Below are positions 19,118 through 28,588 of a stretch of 64,000 bases of DNA, piece after piece. Within the stretch, counting starts at the first letter, position 1; every line of letters begins with the position of its first letter. Source of the stretch: Alphaproteobacteria bacterium (GTDB lineage: Bacteria > Pseudomonadota > Alphaproteobacteria > UBA6615). Location: contig JAJFJA010000015.1 of NCBI GenBank assembly GCA_021774445.1, forward strand, positions 310,001 to 374,000. Direction: 5' to 3'. The notes beneath the pieces are model-generated. The model had not been told where the DNA came from. It worked only from the letters and a program-made list of their open reading frames with translations, and made no database searches. The position numbers and the translations under genes were made by a program.

Positions 19118-19300
19118 ATGGCTGATTTGAGTGCATCGGATACGGCAGATACGGACGCGGAGATTGATTTCGAACTGCTGCTGGATGATTCCGGACTGGC
19201 GTGGCGGCTCGCTCAGGAAGCCCGTAGCAATGGTAAATGGGCGCTGGCATCAAGGCTCGTTCGCGTCGCGCGCGAGGCGGAACAGCGGGAAGCGGTCTGA
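19118..19300 (+). CDS. small acidic/helical protein, unknown
   Basis: 60 residues: an acidic first half (Asp/Glu run around 10-25) and a helical basic second half with alternating Arg, Ala and Glu. The ATG has an AGGGGAT-type ribosome site. No family recognised; the codon use looks like the neighbours. A 10-bp stem-loop follows at 19308. It may be a small regulatory or adaptor protein; the coding call itself is moderate. Confidence 0.5.
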   Translation: MADLSASDTADTDAEIDFELLLDDSGLAWRLAQEARSNGKWALASRLVRVAREAEQREAV

Positions 19301-19910
19301 CCCGGACGCGGGCCGGCTAGGCTGGCCCGCAATAATCCATCAGAATTAACGCATTGGCGCCGCCCGGATTAGGCCGCGGCGTTCATAGCCGTTCCAGAAG
19401 ACGCGCCGCAGCGACTTGTTTGGCCGTGGCGGCCGGCCGGACGTGTCGTCTGGGAGGGTGGCGGTCGTAACAGGCCCCGGATCTTTTGTGCGGTCACCAC
19501 CGGCGGCCTCAGGGTGCCGCCAGGCGCTCTCAACACTTCCTTTCGGCTGCACTCGGCGTTAGTGTTGCGGTGCGGTTTGTCCCTTCGTTTGCAACTGCGC
19601 AGTTCAGCGCGGAGTAGGGTGGCCGGCTGTTGCCGGCCGATTGTAGTAGTGTCATACCGATGCACGATCAACACTCGCCGAATCGCCCGGTAGGTTACCA
19701 GAAGATGTGCATTTCCTGGAGTAGGCTACATTATCTTGCTATATCGGCCTCCTACGGCCGCTTAGGTGGGACCGCGCGAAATCATATCGGTGTTCATTAC
19801 AAAGCGTAACAAAGCGAGCGCTGCAGGTCCTGGCCGACTGGCGCTCCGCCGGAGCGGGTGGCAAATAGTCTGAGGCCGGCGGGGACTCGAGGAAAGGACG
19901 TAAAGCGAAT
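19301..19910. other. 610-bp intergenic region with a hairpin at its start
   Basis: Between the small gene ending at 19300 and the ParA gene at 19911. A 10-bp stem with a 3-base loop (19308-19317 with 19321-19330, one G-T pair) follows the stop directly and may be a terminator, though it has no T run. Minus-strand open frames at 19346-19674 look like random GC-rich frames. The last 200 bases hold the ParA promoter and an AGGAAAGG ribosome site. Nothing else recognised. Confidence 0.5.
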
Positions 19911-20609
19911 ATGCACGTGTTGGCGGTGGCCTCCCAAAAAGGTGGCTCGGGTAAGACCACTCTTGCTGGGCATATCTCAATCGCGGCCGAACAAGCGGGT
20001 GCAGGCCCGGTGGCGTTGATCGACACCGATCCGCAAGGCAGCTTGGCGGATTGGTGGAATGCGCGGGTCTCGGAAACACCCGTTTTTGTGCAGACCTCGG
20101 TGCCGACATTGCCGCAGGATCTTGAACAATTGCGGGAAATGGGTACCAATTTAGTGGTGATCGATACGCCGCCGGCGATTACAACGACCATCGCAGATGT
20201 TATTAAGGTCGCCGATCTGGTTGTGGTGCCCACAAGACCGAGTCCGCATGATCTGCGCTCGGTGGGGGCAACCGTGGAGTTGGTTGAGAGCTTGGGGAAA
20301 CCATTGGTATTTGTCGTGAACGGAGCGCATCCGCGCGCACGGATCACCTCGGAGGCGGTGATCGCGCTATCTCAGCATGGCACCCTGGCGCCGGCGATCG
20401 TTCATCAGCGCACGAATTTTGCGGCTAGCATGATCGACGGTCGGACGGTGCTGGAAATTGCCGGGAAATCTAAATCGGCGATCGAGATATACAAGCTGTG
20501 GGAATATCTCAGCAATCGACTGCAGGGCAAGCATCGCAGCACGGTCATGCTGTCGCGCACGTCGGTGTCAACGAAGAAGGCTACGCAGCTGCATCATGCG
20601 AAGGTATGA
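19911..20609 (+). CDS. ParA-family ATPase
   Basis: 232 residues. Deviant Walker A is SQKGGSGKTT (both lysines present), Walker A' is LIDTDPQGS, and Walker B is LVVIDTPPA. It is near the small end of the family and has no N-terminal DNA-binding extension, so it is an orphan ParA/MinD-like positioning ATPase rather than a plasmid ParA. No parB gene is adjacent. Its stop is followed without a gap by the GTG start of the SPOR-domain gene (TGA-GTG), so the two are coupled; they may act together in cell-pole or septum positioning. GAGGAAAGG ribosome site. Confidence 0.9.
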   Translation: MHVLAVASQKGGSGKTTLAGHISIAAEQAGAGPVALIDTDPQGSLADWWNARVSETPVFVQTSVPTLPQDLEQLREMGTNLVVIDTPPAITTTIADVIKVADLVVVPTRPSPHDLRSVGATVELVESLGKPLVFVVNGAHPRARITSEAVIALSQHGTLAPAIVHQRTNFAASMIDGRTVLEIAGKSKSAIEIYKLWEYLSNRLQGKHRSTVMLSRTSVSTKKATQLHHAKV

Positions 20610-22832
20610 GTGACTGACCTAAATAAAGGGAAAGTGGCTTCCCTAACGGGAAATCTGCTGGCCCGGAAAGGCTCCGCGACTCCGGCAGGGTTCGTGCGCG
20701 TGGCCCCCGGCGAGAGTAAAGCGCCGGACTATGAGGTCCCGCCGCCAGAAGCCGGGGGGCAGGGCGCGACGGTCTCCGGCGAACAATCTTCCCTGGCTTT
20801 TGGTGCGGATTTCGAGAGTGTTGGCAGCAGAGGCAAGGGAGACGGCTCCGACGAGGGCTGGGCGCCACTATCGCAGATCGTAATTCGGCCACATCCGTAC
20901 AGGTCGGAGGAGACGAAAAGGCGTGAGCCAATTCCAGCGACTCCACCGCCCGAAGAAATAGGGATTGAGCCGTCACTGCTGGCGGATGGTGCCTTGAGAT
21001 TGCCCGTTACGCCGGTGCCGGTGGGGAATGACGATGACGTGGCGGTCGAGACACCACGCGTGCCGCCGGCTGAGCGGCGGAACGAACCTATTCTCGTGGT
21101 GCCGCGGGTACGGCATGGGGATGCCGATGAAAGCGGTCTTAGTGGAGAGCCGGACGAGGCGGACGGGGGTGAGTTTGAGGAGCTGGCGGCCCCGACCCTA
21201 CGGCCTGTCGAGGAAGATACGGCGATACCGGCGCCGGTCTTGGGTGCCCCGACGGGTGCTAGGGACGGGCCAGATGCCGGTCAGCGCCACAATGCCGAAG
21301 CAGCGGTCGCCGATATCATTGTGGCGCCGACGCTTGGTGCACCTGATACGCCGGCCAGCAGCGAGGCGAGCGAACCACAGTTACGCGTAGGGGATGAGGT
21401 AGCGCGTCCGGCGAGCGAACCGCCCGCGGACGAGCAGGCCCGCGACCAGCCACGTATCGTTGCGCCTGTCGCGGCACGCCGGCGTGAAGCGAAGAGCCAA
21501 GCAACACCGATTATTGTGCCGCCGATTCGCATTGGCGAGTTGAAAGCGCAGGCGCGGGTGATACCGACGCGAGCGCGACGACGACATCGGCTGGCGCCGG
21601 TCGTCCTGGCGGTCTTGGCTCTGGCGGTGTTTCTCGGGGTAACATGGCAAGCCTACCGGACAAGCCGCGATTCCGCAGGCGGTTTTGCCTCGCCGGTGGG
21701 CGTGGACGGCGAACCGACGATCTGGGCTACAGTCGATGAGTTGGGCTATGCCGTCTCCCAGATTATCGGGGCGCTGACCGGGCAGTCGGCGCCGTCGGCG
21801 GAGCGTAACGCGGTCCTTGCAGAACGCCCCGACGAAATCATCCCGACGCCAAAGTTCGTTCCCGTCGGTCCGATCGCGGGCTATGCCGAGTCGGCTGGCG
21901 TTGATGCGTCCGCTACGACTCAGCCGGTCACGGCGGAGGCGGAACAGACTGCGCCCGGGCAGGCCGGAGAGGGCGCGCCCGTCGCTGTTGCCGAAAGTAG
22001 CGGTACGGCAGCCGTGCCGGAGACCTTGCCGCCGGTGCGATCTGCGACCGTGGCGGTCGACCCCCTGCCGAGCCCCGAGCCATTACCAGCGCCGCCGGTG
22101 CCGGCACCGTTGGTGATTGCAACTGTGCCGCCCGTTCCGCAAGGCGCGCCGAGGCCGGTCGGGGTGACCGCTCCGCCGGCGCCGCCACTCAGGGACGATC
22201 GTACCGCGTCGCGTCTCGGCGGCGAGCTCTTCGCGGCGGAGCGATTAGGACGAGAAGAAGTGGATACAACTGTTACCCTCGAACTGCCGGAGACGGCGTC
22301 GGTGGCGGTGGCCGCTGGTCCGACGGGTGAGAGCGCTGTCGAGGACACGGTAGGCGCGACGCCGGCAGAAGCCGAGATTGCCGCGCTGCCGGCCGGCACC
22401 GCGGCGCCGGCGTTGGCCGACTCGAGTACGGGCGTTGACGTCGAGGCTGCGACAAACCTCTCCGGTGTGCCCGTACCCAAGCCAACGTCGAGGGTTTCGC
22501 AACAGTCGTTGGGGGCGACGTTAGCGGCTGTCGATACGCGTGCCGAAGGGGCGCCGGCGGCTGATGAACACAATGCCGCGGCCGACGGATACGCCGTGCA
22601 GCTTTCTTCCCTCAAGACCAAGGCGCAGGCGGAGCGCGAGTTCGAACGGCTTAGGGCTGACTATCCGGCGTTGCTGCGGGATATCGAACTTGTGGTTCGC
22701 GAGGGGTCGGTCACCAATCGAGGCATTTTCTTTCGCGTGCTGACAAGCCGCTTCGAGGATGCGGGGGATGCCCGGTCGCTTTGTGAGGGGTTGCGCGACC
22801 GAGGCCAGGACTGCTTGGTGGTGCGGCGGTAG
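20610..22832 (+). CDS. SPOR-domain membrane protein with long disordered arms
   Basis: 740 residues, GTG start directly after the ParA stop. Residues 1-325 are cytosolic, acidic and Pro/Glu-rich, with recurring IVAP/IVPP-type strings (LVVPR, IIVAPTLGAP, IVAPVAAR, IIVPPIR). One transmembrane helix lies at about 328-350, then a Pro/Ala-rich periplasmic stretch. The SPOR domain is residues about 658-740 (YAVQLSSLKTKAQAE; FFRVLTSRF), which binds denuded glycan strands at the division site. A ParA-coupled, single-pass SPOR protein suggests a link between the ATPase and cell-wall growth zones. Confidence 0.85.
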   Translation: MTDLNKGKVASLTGNLLARKGSATPAGFVRVAPGESKAPDYEVPPPEAGGQGATVSGEQSSLAFGADFESVGSRGKGDGSDEGWAPLSQIVIRPHPYRSEETKRREPIPATPPPEEIGIEPSLLADGALRLPVTPVPVGNDDDVAVETPRVPPAERRNEPILVVPRVRHGDADESGLSGEPDEADGGEFEELAAPTLRPVEEDTAIPAPVLGAPTGARDGPDAGQRHNAEAAVADIIVAPTLGAPDTPASSEASEPQLRVGDEVARPASEPPADEQARDQPRIVAPVAARRREAKSQATPIIVPPIRIGELKAQARVIPTRARRRHRLAPVVLAVLALAVFLGVTWQAYRTSRDSAGGFASPVGVDGEPTIWATVDELGYAVSQIIGALTGQSAPSAERNAVLAERPDEIIPTPKFVPVGPIAGYAESAGVDASATTQPVTAEAEQTAPGQAGEGAPVAVAESSGTAAVPETLPPVRSATVAVDPLPSPEPLPAPPVPAPLVIATVPPVPQGAPRPVGVTAPPAPPLRDDRTASRLGGELFAAERLGREEVDTTVTLELPETASVAVAAGPTGESAVEDTVGATPAEAEIAALPAGTAAPALADSSTGVDVEAATNLSGVPVPKPTSRVSQQSLGATLAAVDTRAEGAPAADEHNAAADGYAVQLSSLKTKAQAEREFERLRADYPALLRDIELVVREGSVTNRGIFFRVLTSRFEDAGDARSLCEGLRDRGQDCLVVRR

Positions 22833-22861
22833 CCCTATGCCTTGCGGGGAGGACGGGGCAT

Positions 22862-23070
22862 TTGGGGTATTCGGGTGGACGATTGACCTTGCTTTACCGC
22901 CTGTTATGGCAAAAAAGGGACCCGAGTCCGGGCCGGTATGGGCCCTACCTAACGGACTGAAACCCTTGCTGAGCTTGGCTTTGGAGGCGTGACAATTTTA
23001 CGGCTACCCCATTTGGGGTATGGTGCGTATGCCGTTAAGATCCTGTTAATAGCCGGGTCGGTTGGGGTAT
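22862..23070. repeat. three copies of TTGGGGTAT, one inside a palindrome
   Basis: The 9-mer TTGGGGTAT occurs at 22862-22870, 23013-23021 and 23062-23070, all on the plus strand in the 291-bp gap before the receiver-protein gene. The middle copy is half of an inverted repeat, TACCCC-ATTT-GGGGTA (23005-23020). This pattern suggests a regulator-binding region for the gene at 23124. No protein is known to me to bind it. Confidence 0.5.
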
Positions 23071-23123
23071 TGTGACATTAATGAGGTAAGTTGAATTGGC
23101 GTTCCCGCACCAGGTAGGTCCGA

Positions 23124-23771
23124 ATGCTCAGAATTTCCACGTTCGTTGTCGACTCCAAGCTGCTTTTCCGTGAAGGACTTAGAAGCGTCTTGGAGGAGTA
23201 TCATTTCGAGATTGTCGGCGAGGCGGACTCAGTCGACGCGTTGGTCAAGGGCGAGACGCCGACCGCCGATGCGGAGCTGGTGATTTTCGACCTACCATCG
23301 ACGGTCGATGACGTTAGGGGCTTCGTCACCGGCCTGCGGTCGTGCTTCGTTGCGGCAAAACTGGTTGCCTTAACCGGCGTCGGCGAGCCGGAGCGGATCG
23401 AGAAGGCTCTGACGGCGGGTATTGATGGCTACCTGCTGAAGGATATCTCTCCGGAGGACTTGTTCACATCCCTGGGCCAAGTGATGGATGGCGGCATTGT
23501 CCGGCCAGCCGGTGCCGAGGAAAATACCGGCCAGGATGAGGACGATCTTGCCGAGAATTTTGTCGTGTCCTATGAGGACCTCGACGCCGAATCGCGCTGC
23601 GAACTCGACCGGAGCGATCCGAGCAAGAATAATCGGGAGGTCGCCTTGGGCCTGTGCCAGGAACTCGGCCATTTCGACGCCGTCCGGACATGCCGGCGCC
23701 ACCGCTGGTATGATTTGCTGGCTGCTATTCAGGAGAACCGCAGCGAGGCACTGGCGCTGCCAACCTATTAG
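23124..23771 (+). CDS. response-regulator receiver protein lacking a DNA-binding domain
   Basis: 215 residues. Residues 1-130 are a NarL-like receiver with its acceptor intact: an N-terminal Asp (FVVDSKLL), the phospho-Asp in LVIFDLPS, the Thr in VALTGVG, and the Lys in GYLLKDIS. The following 85 residues are acidic, then basic, with no helix-turn-helix; a two-Cys helix (LCQELGHFDAVRTC) is present. I checked the other frames of the tail and found no displaced LuxR domain, so a simple frameshift does not explain it. It could be a stand-alone phospho-relay or anti-regulator. Compare 18066-18713. Confidence 0.75.
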   Translation: MLRISTFVVDSKLLFREGLRSVLEEYHFEIVGEADSVDALVKGETPTADAELVIFDLPSTVDDVRGFVTGLRSCFVAAKLVALTGVGEPERIEKALTAGIDGYLLKDISPEDLFTSLGQVMDGGIVRPAGAEENTGQDEDDLAENFVVSYEDLDAESRCELDRSDPSKNNREVALGLCQELGHFDAVRTCRRHRWYDLLAAIQENRSEALALPTY

Positions 23772-23859
23772 GCGCTGACCGCCATTCTCCAGTAAATCAG
23801 TGCCATGTGATCGGGCTTGACTTGACTGTTTTCGAGCCGGTCGGGGATGGTGTGACGGT

Positions 23860-25170
23860 ATGTCCGGTCCCGCTGACCCCAAGCCGAAGTATTTTCGCCC
23901 ACCTCGAGAGACACCGACTGAGCCTGCTCGGACCCCGGCGCTGGACGTCGGTGTGCCAATCGATGGGCAGGCGAAGTGGGCTGCCGTCGGGTTGCTGGCC
24001 GTCTGCGAGGTCTTGGCGCTATCGCTTTGGTTCTCTGCATCGGCTGTGATACCGGCGCTCAGAGCCGAGTATCAGCTCAACGATTTACAATCGTCGTTGA
24101 TCACGAGCAGCGTCTCGGTGGGTTTCGTCGCCGGGACGCTCGTCAGTGCGGCCCTCGGCCTGGCGGATCGAATCCATCCAGCGCGATTCTTTACCGTCGC
24201 CATATTGGTCGCGGCAGTGGCGAATCTGGCCGTCCTGTTGGTCGACCCCACGACCATTGCGGTGCCGTTGCTGCGGCTGGTTGTCGGGGCCGCCATGGCA
24301 GGCGTCTATCCGGTCGGCATGAAAATCGCGTCAAGCTGGGCCAAGGGCGATATGGGTCTGCTGGTCGGGTTGCTGGTGGGGGCGTTGACACTGGGGTCGG
24401 CGTCGCCGCATTTGATTAACGCCTTCACGCAGTTCGATTGGCGCTTCACGATGGCAGCCGCGTCCGGACTCGCGGTTTTGGCCGGCATCTTAGTGAATTT
24501 CGTGCGGATTGGCCCCAGTCTGCGACGAGCGGCAAAGTTCGAGGCCCGCTTTGTCCTACAAGCTTGGACCGCCAAGCCGCTGCGGTTAGCGAACCTCGGC
24601 TATCTGGGACATATGTGGGAATTGTATGCCATGTGGGCTTGGGCGGGGTTGTTCCTCACCGCAAGTTTTGCCGTCAATCCCGGCGGGTCACAGGCGGCCC
24701 TCTACGCCAAGATCGTTACGTTCGTCACCATTGGGCTTGGGGCCGTCGGCTGCTTGGCCGGCGGTTACGTCGCGGATCGGCTGGGGCGGACGACGCTGAC
24801 CATGGGCGCGATGGGGATCAGCGGCATGTGCGCCCTGCTGGTCGGATTTGCGTTTACCGGCAACCCGTGGCTCGTGGTTTTGCTCTTTTCGATCTGGGGC
24901 ATAACCGTCGTGGCCGACTCGGCTCAGTTTTCGGCGAGTATCATGGAGCTCAGCGATCCTTGGCTGGTCGGCACCATGGTTACGGTGCAGACCAGCCTTG
25001 GGTTCTTGTTAACGATCATAACGATCCATGCGATTCCACCCTTGGTCGAGATGGTCGGATGGCGCTTCGCCTTTGCGTTCCTGGCCATAGGGCCGTTCCT
25101 GGGCATTTGGGCGATGGCGGCGCTACGGCAGCGCCCGGAGGCGGCTCGGCTGGCTCAGGGCCGACGCTAA
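23860..25170 (+). CDS. MFS transporter
   Basis: 436 residues, twelve hydrophobic helices after a 45-residue polar, Pro-rich N-terminal tail. The cytoplasmic loop between helices 2 and 3 carries LADRIHPARF (GxLaDrxGrR-like), and the sister loop between helices 8 and 9 has VADRLGRTTL. It belongs to the general 12-helix major facilitator superfamily; the substrate cannot be predicted. It stands between the receiver gene and the M23 peptidase. Confidence 0.88.
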   Translation: MSGPADPKPKYFRPPRETPTEPARTPALDVGVPIDGQAKWAAVGLLAVCEVLALSLWFSASAVIPALRAEYQLNDLQSSLITSSVSVGFVAGTLVSAALGLADRIHPARFFTVAILVAAVANLAVLLVDPTTIAVPLLRLVVGAAMAGVYPVGMKIASSWAKGDMGLLVGLLVGALTLGSASPHLINAFTQFDWRFTMAAASGLAVLAGILVNFVRIGPSLRRAAKFEARFVLQAWTAKPLRLANLGYLGHMWELYAMWAWAGLFLTASFAVNPGGSQAALYAKIVTFVTIGLGAVGCLAGGYVADRLGRTTLTMGAMGISGMCALLVGFAFTGNPWLVVLLFSIWGITVVADSAQFSASIMELSDPWLVGTMVTVQTSLGFLLTIITIHAIPPLVEMVGWRFAFAFLAIGPFLGIWAMAALRQRPEAARLAQGRR

Positions 25171-25402
25171 GAACCTCCTTTCATCTGTGACAAGAGTAGG
25201 GACTCATCGCCTAAACGGCTGAGGTAATTGGAGAATTTTATCCATTAGATCAGTTTATTAAGGCTTTGTTTCGACGTGCTGGTTGAGGCTGTGAGTCAGC
25301 CGGCCAGGATTAAGCGGTGCGCGGTGACTTGTCAGCCGCGGCTCGCGAAGGCTAACTTCACCCTTACCTTAAGGGCAGCGAATAACAGCCTGGGAGACCA
25401 TC

Positions 25403-27193
25403 GTGACGCATGCGGTCCGGGAGGCCATGCGCAGACGCATCCGACAATGGTACGAGCGAAGCTTTCCAGAGCGGCGGGAGATCATCCTGCGCAGCGACGG
25501 GAAGATGCGGTATCTGTCGGTCGGGCGACGCACCCAGGCTACGGTGGCACTCGTTGGCGTCGGCCTGCTGTCGTGGACCCTCGTTGCGACCGGTGGCCTG
25601 TTCCTGGAAGCGAGCCGGCTGAACTCCCAACAGGCTGACCATAGTCTAGTTGTCGGCGAGAAGGATCGGCAGATCGCGGCGTGGCAGGAGGCTCGCGATC
25701 AGCTGCTGTTAACGTTGGAGGGGTACCGGGAAGAGAATGCCTATGTGAGCGAAAGCCTGCGCGAGAATAAGGCCGAGGTAGAGCGGCTCTCCGAGATCAA
25801 TTCGGAAATGAGCAGAAAGGTCGAGGCGCTTGGCGTTCACCTGGCCAATACGCAGGCAGAGCGAGAGCGGGTGGCTGCGGCGCGAAGCAACCTGCAAGAA
25901 CGGCTGGCGTCTTTGGAGGCGCGGGCCCGAGAGTTTGCGCGAACCAAAGGGGTGGCTGAGGCACGGCTGGAAACGGTGCGGGGATTGCTCAGTTCATCCG
26001 AGGCGGACCATGAGCGCCTAGGCGCGGAGCGGGACCAGCTGGAACAGCAACTGGCGGCGCTGCGTGGCGATGTCGGTAGCCTAGAGGCAACGCGCGGAAC
26101 CTTGCTTGATGAATTGCAGCAAACCGAGTCTCGCCTGAGCGCCGTGATTGCCGATCGGGATCGCACGGTGGCTCAAAGGGAGGGGCTGGAAGATCAGCTT
26201 GCCTCTTTCCGCGGCAGTGTCGACGCGCTGGTCAGCGCACGCCGACAACTTGAAGATCGGTTGCGCACCGCCGAGACGCATCTTTGGACCGAGTTCGAGC
26301 GCCGCAGCCGCGTGGTGCTTGAGCGCGATCAGTTGCAGGATCGCCTGGCGGCGCTGCAAGAAGAGTTCGACTCGTTGAGGCGAAACCGCAACACACTGTC
26401 GAGCAATTTGGTCACGACCGAGACGCAATTGACCGGCCTGGTGGAAGACCGCGACCGACTGGCGCAGGAACGCGATACGCTGGCCGGCCACAGCGAAGTA
26501 TTGTCGAACCGGCTGGCGGCCCTTGAGGCGGCGCATACGGATGTCATCGGTCGGCTCGGCGACCAGGCGGCGTCGAGTATCGAGCTGGTACAGCAAGCGG
26601 TGGCGATTACGGGTCTCGATTTGGAGCAAATGCTGAGTCGAACAGCGCGGGCGACGAATCAAGGTGGCCCCTTCGTGCCGCTGCTGCCGAGCGGTGAGCC
26701 CGGTGCGGCGATGGCGACCCGACTGGCTGCCCTTGAGGCGAGCGTCGAGCAATGGCGGGGCCTGCAAGAATTGCTAAGCCAACTGCCACTGGCGGCGCCG
26801 TTGGACGGTTATTACCTCACCAGCCCGTTCGGACGCCGTAAGGACCCGATCACCAAAAGGGCCGCAATGCATAATGGGAGCGATCTCAGGAGCGATCTGC
26901 GTTCTCCGATCTATGCGACGGCGCCTGGACGGGTTACATTCGTCGGGTGGAACGGTGGCTACGGAAAGTTTGTCGAGATTGACCACGGGCTTGGTATGCG
27001 CACGCGTTATGGTCATCTCAACAAGATCCTCGTTGAGCGCGGTCAGGAGCTTGAATTTCGCGATAAGATCGGGCTGGTGGGGAATACGGGCCGGAGCACT
27101 GGCGCACACTTGCACTATGAAATCCTTGTGGACGGGCGGCCACGGGACCCAATGAGTTTTATGAGGGCGGGACAATATGTCTTCAAGCGCTGA
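25403..27193 (+). CDS. M23 (LytM) peptidoglycan endopeptidase with coiled coil
   Basis: 596 residues from GTG 25403, with a GGGAG ribosome site. A cytosolic N-terminus, then one transmembrane helix (about 46-68). Residues about 75-400 are an exceptionally long coiled coil (Arg/Glu/Gln/Leu heptads). The M23 domain is at 475-590, with the zinc motif HNGSD (HxxxD) and the HLHYE (HxH) intact, so an active enzyme. The gene overlaps bactofilin by 17 bp, the pairing in which bactofilin scaffolds localise a cell-wall hydrolase to shape the cell. Confidence 0.92.
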   Translation: MTHAVREAMRRRIRQWYERSFPERREIILRSDGKMRYLSVGRRTQATVALVGVGLLSWTLVATGGLFLEASRLNSQQADHSLVVGEKDRQIAAWQEARDQLLLTLEGYREENAYVSESLRENKAEVERLSEINSEMSRKVEALGVHLANTQAERERVAAARSNLQERLASLEARAREFARTKGVAEARLETVRGLLSSSEADHERLGAERDQLEQQLAALRGDVGSLEATRGTLLDELQQTESRLSAVIADRDRTVAQREGLEDQLASFRGSVDALVSARRQLEDRLRTAETHLWTEFERRSRVVLERDQLQDRLAALQEEFDSLRRNRNTLSSNLVTTETQLTGLVEDRDRLAQERDTLAGHSEVLSNRLAALEAAHTDVIGRLGDQAASSIELVQQAVAITGLDLEQMLSRTARATNQGGPFVPLLPSGEPGAAMATRLAALEASVEQWRGLQELLSQLPLAAPLDGYYLTSPFGRRKDPITKRAAMHNGSDLRSDLRSPIYATAPGRVTFVGWNGGYGKFVEIDHGLGMRTRYGHLNKILVERGQELEFRDKIGLVGNTGRSTGAHLHYEILVDGRPRDPMSFMRAGQYVFKR

Positions 27194-27590
27194 AGCGAAT
27201 CACCTGGCGAGCGGGGCTTCCGGATCGTCGGTCATTAGCAAAGATCTGGTTATCGAAGGCAATATGAGCAGCGAGGGTGCTATTCAACTCGAAGGGTCGG
27301 TAAAGGGCGAGATCCGCTGCCGATCTTTAGAGATCATGGAAGGCGGCATCCTGGATGGGCAGATAAGCTGCGATACGCTGCGAGTTCGGGGCAAGGTGCG
27401 CGGCGGTATCGACGCCCGGATCGTGTATCTCGACGAATCGGCCGAGGTGCGCGGCGATATTCTGCACGGCGTGCTGAACATCCTGCCCGGCGCCTATCTC
27501 GAAGGGCGGCTGCAGCGGCGGCAAGCACAAGCGGATGAGGCAAGTGCGTCTGCCGCCCAACCTGGAAAACCAAGTTCCGCCAGCGGCTAA
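27177..27590 (+). CDS. bactofilin
   Basis: 137 residues. Central beta-helix DUF583 domain (about 20-115): repeated short strands such as LVIEGNMSSEGAIQLEGSVKG, GILDGQISC, VRGKVRGGI and EVRGDILHG. The short polar tails at both ends are typical. It polymerises without nucleotide and often anchors wall enzymes. Overlaps the M23 peptidase gene (17 bp), a conserved neighbour. Confidence 0.95.
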   Translation: MSSSAEANHLASGASGSSVISKDLVIEGNMSSEGAIQLEGSVKGEIRCRSLEIMEGGILDGQISCDTLRVRGKVRGGIDARIVYLDESAEVRGDILHGVLNILPGAYLEGRLQRRQAQADEASASAAQPGKPSSASG

Positions 27591-28588
27591 GGGGCGCTGG
27601 CGCCCGTTAGGGTGGCGCAAAGCAGGGACGGGTCGACGTTGCCGCCTGAAAGCACTATGGCGACGGTCTTGCCAAGGCAATCGAAACGGGTGCTCAGCAC
27701 TGCCGCGAGGGCGACTGCGCCGCCGGGCTCAACGACGAGTTTCAGCGTGCTGAAGGCGTAAGCCATTGCGGCCAGCGCTTGATCATCCGTGACGGTAACG
27801 CCGCCTGCCAGTAAGCGCTGGTTGATCGGAAAGGTCAGCTCTCCGGGAATTGGGCCCAGGAGGGCATCGCAGACCGAGGTTTGCCCGGGCTTTACGCGAC
27901 AGCGTTCGCCGGTGGCGAGGGAACGGATCGTGTCGTCAAACCCGGCCGGTTCCACGGCGTAGATTTCGGTCTCCGGCCGCGCGGCTTTGATGGCGATGGC
28001 CATGCCGGCGGTCAGTCCGCCGCCGCCACAACAAATCAGTACGGCGTCAAGCTCGGCGCCGATGGCCTTGGCCTGGCTCATCAACTCAAGTCCGGCCGTG
28101 CCCTGCCCGGCAATGGTCCAGGGGTGATCGTAAGGCGGAACCAGCACCGCGCCCCGTTCTCGAGCAAACCCGGCGGCGATTTCCTCACGATTTTCGCTGT
28201 ATCTGTCATAGGTTATGACGGACGCGCCATAACTCTTTGTATTTGCTAATTTTATCGCCGGCGCATCGGCCGGCATGACGATCGTGGCGTCGGTGTTCAG
28301 GAGCGCTGCCGCGGCGGCGACGCCTTGCGCATGGTTGCCGGATGAGTAGGCGACGATCCCGGCGCGGCGGGCAGCGGGATCGAGCTGGCTGATGAAATTA
28401 TAAGCGCCCCGGATCTTGAAAGAGCCGGTGCGTTGCAGGCATTCGGGCTTGATTAGTATGCGTCCGCCAAGGCGCTCGTCGAGCGCGGGTGAGGTGAGTA
28501 GCGGCGTCTGCGGAACGGCGCCGCGAATGCGGTCGGCGGCGGCGCGGATGTCGCCGACGGTCGGCTCAGTTATCGGCGAGGAAGGCAT
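27587..28588 (-). CDS. threonine/serine dehydratase (PLP, fold II)
   Basis: 333 residues from ATG 28588. PLP lysine in GSFKIRGAYN, the SSGNHAQG substrate loop, and the phosphate-binding CCGGGGLTAG. It has no regulatory ACT domain, as in catabolic L-threonine dehydratases and serine racemases. It would deaminate threonine to 2-oxobutanoate or serine to pyruvate, or racemise serine. Overlaps the hydrolase gene by 23 bp in a four-gene minus-strand unit (32093-27587), and overlaps bactofilin convergently by 4 bp. Confidence 0.88.
   Translation of the reverse strand: MPSSPITEPTVGDIRAAADRIRGAVPQTPLLTSPALDERLGGRILIKPECLQRTGSFKIRGAYNFISQLDPAARRAGIVAYSSGNHAQGVAAAAALLNTDATIVMPADAPAIKLANTKSYGASVITYDRYSENREEIAAGFARERGAVLVPPYDHPWTIAGQGTAGLELMSQAKAIGAELDAVLICCGGGGLTAGMAIAIKAARPETEIYAVEPAGFDDTIRSLATGERCRVKPGQTSVCDALLGPIPGELTFPINQRLLAGGVTVTDDQALAAMAYAFSTLKLVVEPGGAVALAAVLSTRFDCLGKTVAIVLSGGNVDPSLLCATLTGASAP

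Noticed and set aside
23488..23778. Frameshifted LuxR domain at the end of the receiver gene
   Set aside because: The alternative frame has no helix-turn-helix motif, so the missing domain is not explained by a single frameshift.
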